Source: Candidatus Bathyarchaeota archaeon
GTDB taxonomy: Archaea > Thermoproteota > Bathyarchaeia > Bathyarchaeales > Bathycorpusculaceae
DNA length: 64,000 bases
NCBI GenBank assembly: GCA_023488905.1
Contig: JAMDCQ010000020.1
Span: 1-64,000 of the forward strand
Direction of reading: 5' to 3'
Both the position numbers and the translations under genes were made by a program. This document shows, one piece after another, positions 38,857-48,418 of the stretch. The notes below the pieces were generated by a model. The model worked only from the letters and a program-made list of their open reading frames with translations, was not told where the DNA came from and searched no databases. The first letter of the stretch is position 1, and each line of letters begins with the position of its first letter.

Positions 38857-39969
38857 CAGTAGATCAAAAATTGCATGACTTTTCACCCACCCACCTCAAT
38901 ATCGGGCAACCAAGACAGGACTAAACACAACCTAACAGCATTCTTGAGCGCATACGCCCGAACACGTCTTCTACGCCTAAAATTCCACAAAACCCACAAA
39001 TTATACAAAACCACCGCCAAAAAGAAAAACAAAAGCCTCAACCTATACAGCCTCGAGGTAGTTTTAGCCAAAAACAACCCAATCAACCGATAACTAGTCT
39101 CAATCCCCCAACGCCGCCTAAACAGCTCCTTGAGCCTTCTGGGCTTAAACAGGGTATTAGTAGCAAAAACAAGCAATCTCTTACTCTGACGCATAGTTAC
39201 AAGCCTAAAAGACGCCTGCTCAAAAGCTGACCTCTTATGCGTAGTCGTAGTATAAACCACATCCAACCCTGCCTTTAAGGGATCTTTATGCCAAGGAATA
39301 TGCATGATATAGCTGATTTTAGAGGCATCTAGATACCTTATCACTTGGGTAGAGAAGTAGCCTCTATCCAACAGCACCAGCTTAACTGTTAAACCCAAAT
39401 CAAAGACGCATTTTAAAAGATACTTGACATGCCAAAGCTTGCTTTTACGCATCATCGGCACAGCTGCCATGGTTAGTCTCTGGCTGTTCCAGAGCACGCT
39501 CACGGTTGCATACCTATAAGCGTGATTTGAGCCATTCTTGTGCTGTGTTCCAACGACGTCTCTTGCGTGGGGGTCGCCGTAGTACATTTCGTCATGCCAG
39601 TCTATTGCTATGATCAGTGGCTTAGACAAGGCGCCTTTTTGTTTCATTTTTGTGATTGTTTGTTGGTTGATTTGGAGTAGTTTTTGGGGGTTTAGTTGTT
39701 TTAGGTGGTTTCTGGCTGTTTGGCCGCAGAGGTTGAGGTTTTGGGCGCATTCTTCTATGTAGTTGTTGTCGATTGCGGCTAGGATGAGTGTTTTTGTGGT
39801 GTCTTTGCTGTTTCTGGCGTGTTTGTAGTCAAGGGAGTTGTTGATTGTTTGTTTAAAATATAAGTAAGCCTTTAGCTTATCTTTTCGTTTAGGGATAGTG
39901 CTGTAGCTAGTCATTTCAGTTACCAAAGCTGGTTACAGCGCTATTCCGATAAAAATTTTTGATCTACTG
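38857..39969 (-). mobile_element. Complete ISH3-like (IS4-superfamily) insertion sequence, about 1113 bp
   Basis: 16-bp terminal inverted repeats CAGTAGATCAAAAATT; TTAT target duplication at 38853-38856 and 39970-39973. Confidence 0.88.
38883..39926 (-). CDS. DDE transposase (ISH3-like)
   Basis: IAIDWHDEMYYGD, LVLLDRGYFSTQVI, FRRRWGIETSYRLIG (Y-(2)-R-(3)-E type). Confidence 0.88.
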   Translation of the reverse strand: MVTEMTSYSTIPKRKDKLKAYLYFKQTINNSLDYKHARNSKDTTKTLILAAIDNNYIEECAQNLNLCGQTARNHLKQLNPQKLLQINQQTITKMKQKGALSKPLIIAIDWHDEMYYGDPHARDVVGTQHKNGSNHAYRYATVSVLWNSQRLTMAAVPMMRKSKLWHVKYLLKCVFDLGLTVKLVLLDRGYFSTQVIRYLDASKISYIMHIPWHKDPLKAGLDVVYTTTTHKRSAFEQASFRLVTMRQSKRLLVFATNTLFKPRRLKELFRRRWGIETSYRLIGLFLAKTTSRLYRLRLLFFFLAVVLYNLWVLWNFRRRRRVRAYALKNAVRLCLVLSWLPDIEVGG

Positions 39970-40046
39970 TTATATAAAGAGAAAATGTTGTGGTTGTGTT
40001 GGTACTACTGCAAACGCTTTTACGCTAAAAAAAGCGCTGTTTTGAT

Positions 40047-40082
40047 GAGTGACTTACCCCATTTGGGTGAGCACTCTTTTTT
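40047..40082 (+). terminator. Strong stem-loop followed by T6
   Basis: GAGTG(A)CTTACCC-CATTT-GGGTGAG-CACTC then TTTTTT. Confidence 0.6.
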
Positions 40083-40108
40083 AGGCAGCAATAAGAGGCG
40101 CAGCATCT

Positions 40109-40459
40109 ATGGTTTTGGTTGAAGGGCTAGAAATGCAGGGTGAAATAATATCCAGATGGCAACTTGAAAAAGCATGGAACACGCTAAGCGACAAGCCCTT
40201 GCCTAAAGTCAAAATGCTACGGTTAAGCGACTACGACTTCGACCATGTGCTGGAACATAGACGATGCTTGGAGGATGACCTGCGGGAGATTGAAGAATGG
40301 GGACGTGTGTTATCCAAGCACGGTACAGACGCCTGCATCTTTAACGCCGAAGACATCGACGATGCAGATTACATCATACTGGTCAGGAAAAATCCGTATC
40401 ACAGTTTAGAAGAGATTATCCTTCACGAATTGGCACATATCGCCAGAGGCGACCTCTAA
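40109..40459 (+). CDS. Hypothetical protein with C-terminal HExxH motif
   Basis: EEIILHELAHIARGDL. Confidence 0.6.
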   Translation: MVLVEGLEMQGEIISRWQLEKAWNTLSDKPLPKVKMLRLSDYDFDHVLEHRRCLEDDLREIEEWGRVLSKHGTDACIFNAEDIDDADYIILVRKNPYHSLEEIILHELAHIARGDL

Positions 40460-41433
40460 CCCAACTTAGCCACTGTTTTGCTAAATAATTCGATTCCATC
40501 GGTGTTTGGCAAGTCGGCAAAGTACAGCATAAAATAAGTCACGCCCAAATCAGCGTAAACCCGCAAAGCTTTAACGCATTCGTCTGGTGTCCCTGCCAGA
40601 GTGTATTTTTTGAAATCTTCAAGCGAAGAACCGACGGGTTTGTACTTAGCGATCTTTAAGTCTAACGCTTTTTGGTCTTCTGTAACGAGAATTTGCCCGC
40701 TCGGCCAACAGGACCGCTCAATGTCCCCAAAATCTCTGCCGACGGCTCTGCAGTGCCGTTCTAAAACCGCAAGCTTACGCTTGTAATCCTCTATTGACGC
40801 CAAAAAGCCCCAGTCAAAGCGGTCTGCGTGTTTTGCGGTGACTTTTAGGGTGTATTTTTCGCCTGCTCCTCCGACGGTGATTGGGGGATGTGGTTTTTGT
40901 TTGGGTTTGGGTTCGCATACGGCGTCTTTTAGCTGGTAGTGTTTGCCAGAATAGTTGGCTTTTCTTTGAGTCCATAGCTGAGTGGTTACTTCCAGAGCTT
41001 CCCCCAACTGTGCGGCTCTAACAGATGACTTGGGAAAGTCGAAGCCGTACGCTGTGTGCTCATCTTCTTGTACGCCTGCGCCGATGCCAAATTCTAATCG
41101 TCCATTCGAGATTACGTCTATGGTTGCTGCTTGTTTAGCCAGCAAGGCGGGGTTTCGGTGGGCGTTGCAGGTCACCATGGTTCCAAGGCGGATTTTTTTG
41201 GTTGACGCTGCTAGGGCGGCTAGTGTGGTCCAGCATTCAAGGATTTGGGCGTTGTTGTACATGAGGTGGTCGTCTAGCCAGACTGAGTCATAGCCCGACT
41301 GCTCGCAGGTTAGAACGATTTTTTTGAGTTGATTATAGTATGGTTTGGGGTTTTGGGTTTGGAAAGCGTAGAAGGGGAGGAAGACTCCGAATTTCAGTTT
41401 ACCCAAATTAACCACTCTGAGCTGATTAAGCAA
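40456..41433 (-). CDS. LLM-class (F420-dependent-like) flavin oxidoreductase
   Basis: FGVFLPFYAFQTQ, DSVWLDDHLM, RNPALLAKQAATIDVISNGRLEFGIGAG. Confidence 0.9.
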   Translation of the reverse strand: MLNQLRVVNLGKLKFGVFLPFYAFQTQNPKPYYNQLKKIVLTCEQSGYDSVWLDDHLMYNNAQILECWTTLAALAASTKKIRLGTMVTCNAHRNPALLAKQAATIDVISNGRLEFGIGAGVQEDEHTAYGFDFPKSSVRAAQLGEALEVTTQLWTQRKANYSGKHYQLKDAVCEPKPKQKPHPPITVGGAGEKYTLKVTAKHADRFDWGFLASIEDYKRKLAVLERHCRAVGRDFGDIERSCWPSGQILVTEDQKALDLKIAKYKPVGSSLEDFKKYTLAGTPDECVKALRVYADLGVTYFMLYFADLPNTDGIELFSKTVAKLG

Positions 41434-41471
41434 CTATTGCGTTGGGCAGTAATAGCTTTAGCTGTAACAGT

Positions 41472-41646
41472 AAATCAGGGGGGTTCGGCGTGTTTTGTTT
41501 TTTTATTGTTAGAAGAAGAGAGTGCCGCCCTTATTCTTCATCTTCTCGGAAGCTTTGCTGTGCAGTGCTTTTTGGTGTCTGCGTCTGGGATGCGTTGCTT
41601 GCTGGTTGTGGAGCTTTCCTCAAGCGAAAGAAATTTTGATCTACCG
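41472..41646 (+). ncRNA. Candidate structured RNA family, copy 1
   Basis: Aligns with 49758-49925 along most of its length; hairpin AGAAGA...TCTTCT; ends TTTGATCTACCG. Confidence 0.5.
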
Positions 41647-41737
41647 ATAAATCGGCAGAGCGTATGGGAGACAGCGAAAGCAACAATATTTAAGAAGCCC
41701 ATCTTTCTTAGAGTACTTGTAGATTTTCAGCTGCTTC

Positions 41738-43432
41738 ATGTTCGAATTGAAGGTTTTTAGGGAAATTGCCATGAGAGAATTGGTTTTTCTTTTCCTTTTT
41801 CTATCTCTACTTCTTAGTCTTGGCGTTATTCTTCAATTCGGAGGCTCCGATTCCGAGGGCAATTTCGAGTTTATTGGGCTTGCAGGCTACATAACATCTC
41901 AAGCTGAACTTGAGAAAACAATCGAACTAATGGAAAACAAACACCTCAATGCCTACCGTGTTAGCTTTAGGCCGAGTTGGATTTCTCAAGAGGGGGAAAT
42001 CAAAGGTTACAATCCAGCTTGCATTGATTTTTTGCTTGTAAACACCAACTTTCTAGTTATTGTGGATGGAAACCACCTTTATCCCGCAACAGAGGGTTCC
42101 CTGTACGCTTACAATCACTGGGACCAAGTGAGAGGCAGAGTTTTTCAGGTTCTTGAAAGATACCCCAATAACTCTCGAGTGGCAGTGGAATTGATTAACG
42201 AGTACAATTTAGCTGACTATGACACAAAAATGCAAGACCTTATTGACGAGATTAGAAACGCAAGCTACAGCAATACCATCGTAACCAACAAACTCACTAC
42301 CAACTGGCACAAATTTGAGGACCCTTTAAACAACACCTATCAGGGCATGCATTTCTATTTCAACCACTGGAAAACTGATGGTGCATTAGCCCAGATGAAC
42401 AGAGCCATAAATCAGTATGGGATCACAAAAATCCTAAATACCGAAGTGGGAGCAAGCAGTGACGAATACAGGCAGTTCACTCAAACAAACGTCGATGAAC
42501 TGGAGGCATTTTTGATTCAGAGCCAAAGTTTAGGAGTTAGCAACTGTATATGGATGAATAACGACACCCAAAACTGGCAAGGGTACGCATTATACGATTT
42601 TTACCTCAACCCGCCCAATTCCACCCCGACACCAACCATCGAACCAACCTTGCCCCCAACACCTCCACCAACCTATGAACCCACAGCTACCCCAACACCA
42701 ACAGCCTCAACAACCCCCGAACCGACAAACACCCCACCACCCACGCCGCAGCCAATGCTATTTGCAGACAGCTTTGAAACACAAGGATTCAGCCAGTGGT
42801 CAGGGAGAGGGGGCGTCGGCACACACTCCGAAACAATAGAAAACAGGCACCCCCAAGATGGAAACTACAACGCACGATTCTCAGCAAACTCCCGCTCAGA
42901 AAGTTGGGCTTACAAGAATCTGCCATCTTCACCAGTTCTTTATTTTCAAGAGTATGTGAGAGTGAATAGTTTGCCGACTTATGGCAACCGGTTGTATTTA
43001 GGAACGATACAGGCGAACTCGCGTAATAGCGTGGAGGTGTTTATTGAAAATAGGGGAGGCAACTACTATTGGGGGTTGCTTACCTTGGTAAACGGGCGAT
43101 CTTACTTTAACCGTGAAGCTGTTGCCAGTAACCCCCACACAGGCACCTACTACGCGATAGAATTCTGCCGAGATACAGCGGAGGATAAGAGCAAGTTATG
43201 GGTGGATGGAACCCTGAAAATCGACGTTGACCGCGCTAATGCTGGAGGCGCCAACAGGGTTTACAGTGGAATAACGGGTACAAACGCAAAAAGCCTCGTG
43301 TACATCGACAACGTTAAGGTTTCGGATTCATACATCGGTATATCTAATTTTTTAGAGGACTTGCAGGCAGAACCCAATATTTCGCGGGGTTTCCCAGTTA
43401 TTTTTTCGGGCAGCGTATTGTTTTTCCTCTAA
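41738..43432 (+). CDS. Secreted glycoside hydrolase-like protein with Pro/Thr linker and C-terminal lectin/LamG-like domain
   Basis: VAVELINEYNLADYD and ILNTEVGASSDE catalytic-type motifs; PTPTIEPTLPPTPPPT linker. Confidence 0.65.
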   Translation: MFELKVFREIAMRELVFLFLFLSLLLSLGVILQFGGSDSEGNFEFIGLAGYITSQAELEKTIELMENKHLNAYRVSFRPSWISQEGEIKGYNPACIDFLLVNTNFLVIVDGNHLYPATEGSLYAYNHWDQVRGRVFQVLERYPNNSRVAVELINEYNLADYDTKMQDLIDEIRNASYSNTIVTNKLTTNWHKFEDPLNNTYQGMHFYFNHWKTDGALAQMNRAINQYGITKILNTEVGASSDEYRQFTQTNVDELEAFLIQSQSLGVSNCIWMNNDTQNWQGYALYDFYLNPPNSTPTPTIEPTLPPTPPPTYEPTATPTPTASTTPEPTNTPPPTPQPMLFADSFETQGFSQWSGRGGVGTHSETIENRHPQDGNYNARFSANSRSESWAYKNLPSSPVLYFQEYVRVNSLPTYGNRLYLGTIQANSRNSVEVFIENRGGNYYWGLLTLVNGRSYFNREAVASNPHTGTYYAIEFCRDTAEDKSKLWVDGTLKIDVDRANAGGANRVYSGITGTNAKSLVYIDNVKVSDSYIGISNFLEDLQAEPNISRGFPVIFSGSVLFFL

Positions 43433-43620
43433 ACTCAGCTTTTTTGCCCAGAATCACTACTTCAAGGAAACCGCTCATTTGTTACTATTTTGGACAGTTA
43501 ACCAAACATAAACGTTAAAAAATGCACATTTTCACCATAAAACACGCAAGGCAACCCAGATAAGTAATTATAATTCATAAAACCTATCTAAAACAAACCC
43601 AACCACCCCGTGACTTCCCT

Positions 43621-44136
43621 ATGCCGACTAAACCGCATTCCATATTCGACTTGATGAGTGAAGAAAGCGAAGCGGTTGATGAGGCAGAAGAAAAACGACG
43701 ACAACGCAAAGAACTTCTCGAGCCTACAGGCGTCAAAGACCTCTTCAAAGAGGGCAAAATCAGCATAAACAAGTTCACCTGCGTCGGCGGTCAATGCAAA
43801 CTCTGCATCAAAGCCTGCCCAACCAACGCGCTCTACTGGGGCACTGGTGAAGTCGGCATAGTCGATGACCTCTGCGTTTACTGTGGTGCATGTGTTGCCA
43901 GCTGCATGGTGGATGACTGCATAAAAGTTGAGCGCACAGGCGAAGACGGCAAAGTCGAGAAATTCAGCAAAATGTCCGATTTAATTAAGCTACAAGAGAA
44001 GAAGAACGCTAAAAAACGGTTTGAACGAGTGAAGTCAAACGCTATTCTGCTGAGACGGGCTTACAAAGAAAAAAACGAGACCAAGAAATATCGTGAGCAG
44101 CAGAAGCTCTATGTGGACCAAGAATACAGAATCTAA
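43621..44136 (+). CDS. 4Fe-4S dicluster ferredoxin-like protein
   Basis: CKLCIKACPTNALYW...DLCVYCGACVASCMVDDC. Confidence 0.88.
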   Translation: MPTKPHSIFDLMSEESEAVDEAEEKRRQRKELLEPTGVKDLFKEGKISINKFTCVGGQCKLCIKACPTNALYWGTGEVGIVDDLCVYCGACVASCMVDDCIKVERTGEDGKVEKFSKMSDLIKLQEKKNAKKRFERVKSNAILLRRAYKEKNETKKYREQQKLYVDQEYRI

Positions 44137-44145
44137 CGCGCCAAA

Positions 44146-45495
44146 TTATCTTTCAGGCTGGTAGTTAATGGGAAAAGCTACAATTATTTTTGTACCTTGA
44201 TTGGGGGTGCTCTCGACAGCGATTTTGCCGCTATGAGCTTCTACAAAGCGCTTGCAGACAGCCAAACCGAACCCCATACCCTTCGCCTTCGTCGTGAACA
44301 TAGGCGTAAACAGTTTTGAAAGGGTTTCTTGATTCATTCCTAAACCCGTATCTTGAAAGCTGAAAACGACGAAGTTGTGGCTTGTTCTTGTTTTGATGGT
44401 TAATTTTCCACCCTCAGGCATGGCGTCAAGAGCATTCTTGATTATGGCAACGAAGGCATGTTCAATCTTGAGGACATCGACCTCCAATACGGGTTTATCT
44501 GTTGTTTTGTTAACGATTTCGATGTTGGCGGGAACAGCTATCTGATTAAGGGACATGGTTGTTAGGGTCTTGGGGTCTGTCAGTGAGGGGTGCAATGTGA
44601 TGACTTGGGAGTAATCTATTAAATCGTTGATTATTTTGTCTGAACGCCTTATGCAATTGTCGATTTCATCTAGCATCTCCTTGCAAACAGGGTCATCCTT
44701 TGCGATTCCGTTGTGCGTTTTGAGGTAATATGTGGCGCTTCTGATGCCCTGTAAGGGATTCCGGAGGTCATGCCCAATTATTCCCGCTAATTCCCCGATA
44801 GCCGCCAACCGCTCCGCTTTGAGCAGTTTCGCCTCCATCTCCTCGAGGTTTTTGTTTGCCTCTTCCAGTTTCTTCTCTAAGAGGATAAAAGAGGGCAGGC
44901 TGCTTGGGTTCACGGTTTGGGGTCCATTAAACATAAAAGCAATGAAGACCAACCCAAAAATGGCAAGCATCACGGGTATATCTACTGAAGTACCAAGATC
45001 AATAACAACGCCCTCGAACAAAAAGCATAAAGTAGCAATCAAAAAATGAAGATCCGCAGAACCTCTGCTTTTAGCGAAAATGTAAACCATAATCGGAACG
45101 GCGGTTCCCATGAAAAAGACCATTAACCCTAGACGTAAAGGTGCAAATGAGAACTGAGCGAAAAAGGCCGCCAGAGAAAGTACCGCCCCAATCATGAAGA
45201 CGATAAATGGAATTTGGAAATTGTTGACTTTGAAAAGACTTGACAACGCAGCGATCGCAACTGCGAGAGCCATCGGTATGAACAGCCATTCTCCAGAAGG
45301 AAAAACGGGTGTTCTGCCCAAGCTTTCTATTAGCGGTGCATAAAACCCGAAAGCTGATATGAAAAGGCCGAATGCGAAAACAAGTTTACGTTTGTTTTTG
45401 TCTTTAAAATAAAGATATGTAAGTACAAGTGAAAGTATCAGTGAAGCAAGGAAGGGGACGAACAAAAATAGGCTGTCTTTTAATTGTTGATACAT
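44146..45495 (-). CDS. Membrane sensor histidine kinase
   Basis: Multiple TM; IGHDLRNPLQGIRSATYYL H-box; FQDTGLGMNQE, TKAKGMGFGLAVCK. Confidence 0.93.
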   Translation of the reverse strand: MYQQLKDSLFLFVPFLASLILSLVLTYLYFKDKNKRKLVFAFGLFISAFGFYAPLIESLGRTPVFPSGEWLFIPMALAVAIAALSSLFKVNNFQIPFIVFMIGAVLSLAAFFAQFSFAPLRLGLMVFFMGTAVPIMVYIFAKSRGSADLHFLIATLCFLFEGVVIDLGTSVDIPVMLAIFGLVFIAFMFNGPQTVNPSSLPSFILLEKKLEEANKNLEEMEAKLLKAERLAAIGELAGIIGHDLRNPLQGIRSATYYLKTHNGIAKDDPVCKEMLDEIDNCIRRSDKIINDLIDYSQVITLHPSLTDPKTLTTMSLNQIAVPANIEIVNKTTDKPVLEVDVLKIEHAFVAIIKNALDAMPEGGKLTIKTRTSHNFVVFSFQDTGLGMNQETLSKLFTPMFTTKAKGMGFGLAVCKRFVEAHSGKIAVESTPNQGTKIIVAFPINYQPER

Positions 45496-45667
45496 TCATT
45501 TCCTCTACCGCTGAAACTGTTCTGCCGCTGAAAACACTCTGGTTGATTTAGCCACTTAGTGATTTGTGTGTCATTCCAGCAATGAACACTGCTAAAAAAA
45601 CAAAAGCAGACAGGAAAACTGATAAGCAAAAACATTATTCTACACCAAACACAAGGAAGAAACTGTT

Positions 45668-46684
45668 ATGAGTAAAACTTACACTATAGCCGCGCTTAAA
45701 GGCGATGGCATCGGACCCGAGGTCACCGAGGCAACTGTCAAGGTGCTTGAGGTCGTTGAAAAGAAATCCAAGTTCAAACTTAACATTCTCTATGGAGAAG
45801 CAGGAGCCCACTGCATTCCACAACACGGAACAAACTTGCCCAAAGAAACCGTGGAACTCATCAAAAAAACCAACGCGTGCCTTAAAGGCCCCATGACCAC
45901 CCCTGAAGAAGCAGGTGCACCCGTTAGCGTCGCCGTTACACTCAGGCGAATGTTTGGGTTATATGCGAATGTTCGTCCATGCCGCACTTTTCCAAACGTC
46001 GAATCCCTCAAACCCAACATTGACCTCGTTGTAGTTCGAGAAAACACTGAAGGACTCTACTCAGGTGCGGAATCGCTTTTGGCTCCAGGCGTCGGCGTAG
46101 CACTTAGAATCATCACTCATGAAGCGTCACTAAAAGTAGCTGATTTCGCCTTCAAGTTGGCCATGCAACGCAGAAAGCACCTCACTTACATCCACAAAGG
46201 TAACATATTGCGCATAACCGACGGGATATTCAAAGACGCAGTCAAAGAAGCTCAAAAGAAGTACCCAGAAGTCGAAGTAGACGACTTACACATCGACGCA
46301 GCCACCATGCAACTCATAAAGCAACCAGAAAAATACGATGTCATGGTCACAACCAACCTGTTCGGCGACATTATCTCTGACGAGGCGGCGCAGGTTACAG
46401 GCAGCTTAGGCTTAGCGGCAGGTGCAAACATCGGCGAAACCTACGGCATGTTCGAACCAGTCCACGGCTCAGCACCCAAATACACAGGCATGAACCGCGT
46501 TAACCCCATTGCAACCATAATGGCAGGCGCCATGATGCTGGATTGGCTAGGCGAGAAAGCTGGGGCGAAGAAAATTGAGGATGCCGTGATTGCGGTGCTC
46601 AAAGAGGGCAAAGTCCGCACACACGATTTAGGCGGCCAAGCCAAAGGCACAGAAATCACAGACGCCATCGTAGCAAAAATCTAA
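45668..46684 (+). CDS. Isocitrate/isopropylmalate dehydrogenase family protein
   Basis: IAALKGDGIGPEVTEATVKVLE; NLFGDIISDEAAQVTGSLGLAAGANIG. Confidence 0.93.
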   Translation: MSKTYTIAALKGDGIGPEVTEATVKVLEVVEKKSKFKLNILYGEAGAHCIPQHGTNLPKETVELIKKTNACLKGPMTTPEEAGAPVSVAVTLRRMFGLYANVRPCRTFPNVESLKPNIDLVVVRENTEGLYSGAESLLAPGVGVALRIITHEASLKVADFAFKLAMQRRKHLTYIHKGNILRITDGIFKDAVKEAQKKYPEVEVDDLHIDAATMQLIKQPEKYDVMVTTNLFGDIISDEAAQVTGSLGLAAGANIGETYGMFEPVHGSAPKYTGMNRVNPIATIMAGAMMLDWLGEKAGAKKIEDAVIAVLKEGKVRTHDLGGQAKGTEITDAIVAKI

Positions 46685-46710
46685 CCATCTTTTTCTTCTT
46701 TTTTGTTTTT

Positions 46711-47559
46711 TTAGTTTACTGAAACGAATGTGTTAGAGTCCACGTGGACTTCAACGGAGCCATTGTTTGCCGACTTTATCCGCGCGTTAACAACTAAAAG
46801 ACGCGGGCTTTCACGCAGCAGCCGCTCAAGCTCCTTAACCTTCTCGTTCCAAACAACCACCACAACCTCGCCAGAATCGTCCCTCAACGCCAACCGCATA
46901 ACCACCCCATCCGTGTCGTCGCCTCGGGTGAACCCGTTTTTGCCATAAACTGCTTTCACGGTGCCACAAACGTGAACATTGCCCATGTTGCTGTTTAGGG
47001 TGCTGATTTTTGTGGTGAACCGCTCGATTGGTGGAATTTCGGTTTTTTCTGGGGGGAGCGGTTCGATTTGGCTTTTGTTGCCCATGTGTAGCTCGGTTTT
47101 GCCGTAGCGGTCTTCGCGCGTGTACCCATGCAAGAGGCGAACGGTTTGTCCAGCTTTTAATTCTCCGCGCTCAACTAACTCGGCTTTCTCATTCCACAAA
47201 ACAACCCTCAAGAGGCCATCGCAGTCGCCCAGCATCAAAGTTGTGAATTTGCCAGATTTTTCCTCACCCTGAAAAGTCTTAACGGGAAAAACCACGATTA
47301 AACGCCCCGCAACGTTGACATCGTACAAGCCTGCGATCAGTCGCCCCGAAGTTATGGTGCCGCAGCTCTGGAAGTTGTTCTGCTGAACCGAAACTCCCAG
47401 CTTGGCGGCAATCAACCGCAGAAGCGTTTCGTCACCCAATAAGCCGTTGGTTCTAGCCCTCTCGTGCGCCAGTTGCTCTAGGAGTTGGGCTTGGGTTATC
47501 TGTGTGTTTTTGGCAGTAATCTCCTCGATCAGGTCTTGGGTGGTCATGTGTGCCGACAC
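46711..47559 (-). CDS. RPA-like OB-fold single-strand DNA-binding protein
   Basis: Two OB-fold segments ending DGLLRVVLWNEKAELV and SGEVVVVVWNEKVKEL. Confidence 0.78.
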   Translation of the reverse strand: MSAHMTTQDLIEEITAKNTQITQAQLLEQLAHERARTNGLLGDETLLRLIAAKLGVSVQQNNFQSCGTITSGRLIAGLYDVNVAGRLIVVFPVKTFQGEEKSGKFTTLMLGDCDGLLRVVLWNEKAELVERGELKAGQTVRLLHGYTREDRYGKTELHMGNKSQIEPLPPEKTEIPPIERFTTKISTLNSNMGNVHVCGTVKAVYGKNGFTRGDDTDGVVMRLALRDDSGEVVVVVWNEKVKELERLLRESPRLLVVNARIKSANNGSVEVHVDSNTFVSVN

Positions 47560-47635
47560 GATTAAGCAGTGCAGGCGCTTTTAATTTTTTGCCCTTCCCC
47601 GCGGCGTTGGCTACGTTTATTAAAAGCGCGGAACC

Positions 47636-47917
47636 ATGTTTTGGTGGTGCACTCGCTTGGAACTGTCGGCTTTTGTCACAATCGGTATGGCGCTGGTGAT
47701 AGTCGGCGTTATCTTGATTGTAGTGGCGCTTGTCCGTGCCTCAATGGGCGGCGAAAAAAGCGGGGATAGTCGAGTGCGCGGAGCAGGGGTAATTATGATT
47801 GGGCCGATTCCGATTGTTTTTGGGACGGATAAGCAGTCGGTTAAGGCGGTTTTGGCGTTGGCGCTATCGGTTGTTGTTTTGGTTACGTTTGTGGTGTATT
47901 ATTGGATGTTGAGGTAG
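47636..47917 (+). CDS. DUF131 family small membrane protein
   Basis: GIALVIVGVILIVVAL...GAGVIMIGPIPIVFGTD. Confidence 0.75.
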   Translation: MFWWCTRLELSAFVTIGMALVIVGVILIVVALVRASMGGEKSGDSRVRGAGVIMIGPIPIVFGTDKQSVKAVLALALSVVVLVTFVVYYWMLR

Positions 47918-48214
47918 ATGAGCGCGGTAAGCGAACAAAGCGAGGAGAATGGGGTTGCTGTTTCGGGTAGAACTGTGGGTTTGCTGCTGGCTGGGTTTGC
48001 GCTGGTTTTAGTTGGCATCGTCGTCATAGTTGTGGCGACACTGGTTTTTGGCAACGGTGGAAGCGTGGGCGGCGTAATCCTAATCGGACCCATACCAATC
48101 TTTTTCGGCTCCGGTCCAAACGCCACATCGCTAATCGCCCTAAGCGTAATCCTAACTATAATCAGTATAGTTATGTTTATTGTGCTGAACAGACGAACTA
48201 AAAGAAGCAGCTAA
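47918..48214 (+). CDS. DUF131 family small membrane protein (tandem paralogue)
   Basis: LVLVGIVVIVVATLVF...GGVILIGPIPIFFGSG. Confidence 0.75.
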   Translation: MSAVSEQSEENGVAVSGRTVGLLLAGFALVLVGIVVIVVATLVFGNGGSVGGVILIGPIPIFFGSGPNATSLIALSVILTIISIVMFIVLNRRTKRSS

Positions 48215-48222
48215 AAAGCGGT

Positions 48223-48345
48223 TTATTCTTCTGGTTTCTTTTCTTCTTTGCCGTAGTAAGCGTACAGGAAGATCAACGCTAAAGCAATGCCAATTGAGCC
48301 CATCAAGATGTACTGGAGTGTTATGAAGTATTCGCTTAATCCCAT
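48223..48345 (-). CDS. 40-aa single-TM microprotein (absent from the ORF track)
   Basis: MGLSEYFITLQYILMGSIGIALALIFLYAYYGKEEKKPEE; classic TM plus charged tail. Confidence 0.6.
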   Translation of the reverse strand: MGLSEYFITLQYILMGSIGIALALIFLYAYYGKEEKKPEE

Positions 48346-48418
48346 TGAGGTTCCTCTGTATATCTTACTGTTGTAGCAACTTACATATTTAAATCTAAAC
48401 CCAAAACAGCCCTTAAGC

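Noticed and set aside
42622-42760. Simple-sequence region in the GH-like gene
   Set aside because: It is an in-frame Pro/Thr-rich linker, ordinary in secreted modular enzymes.
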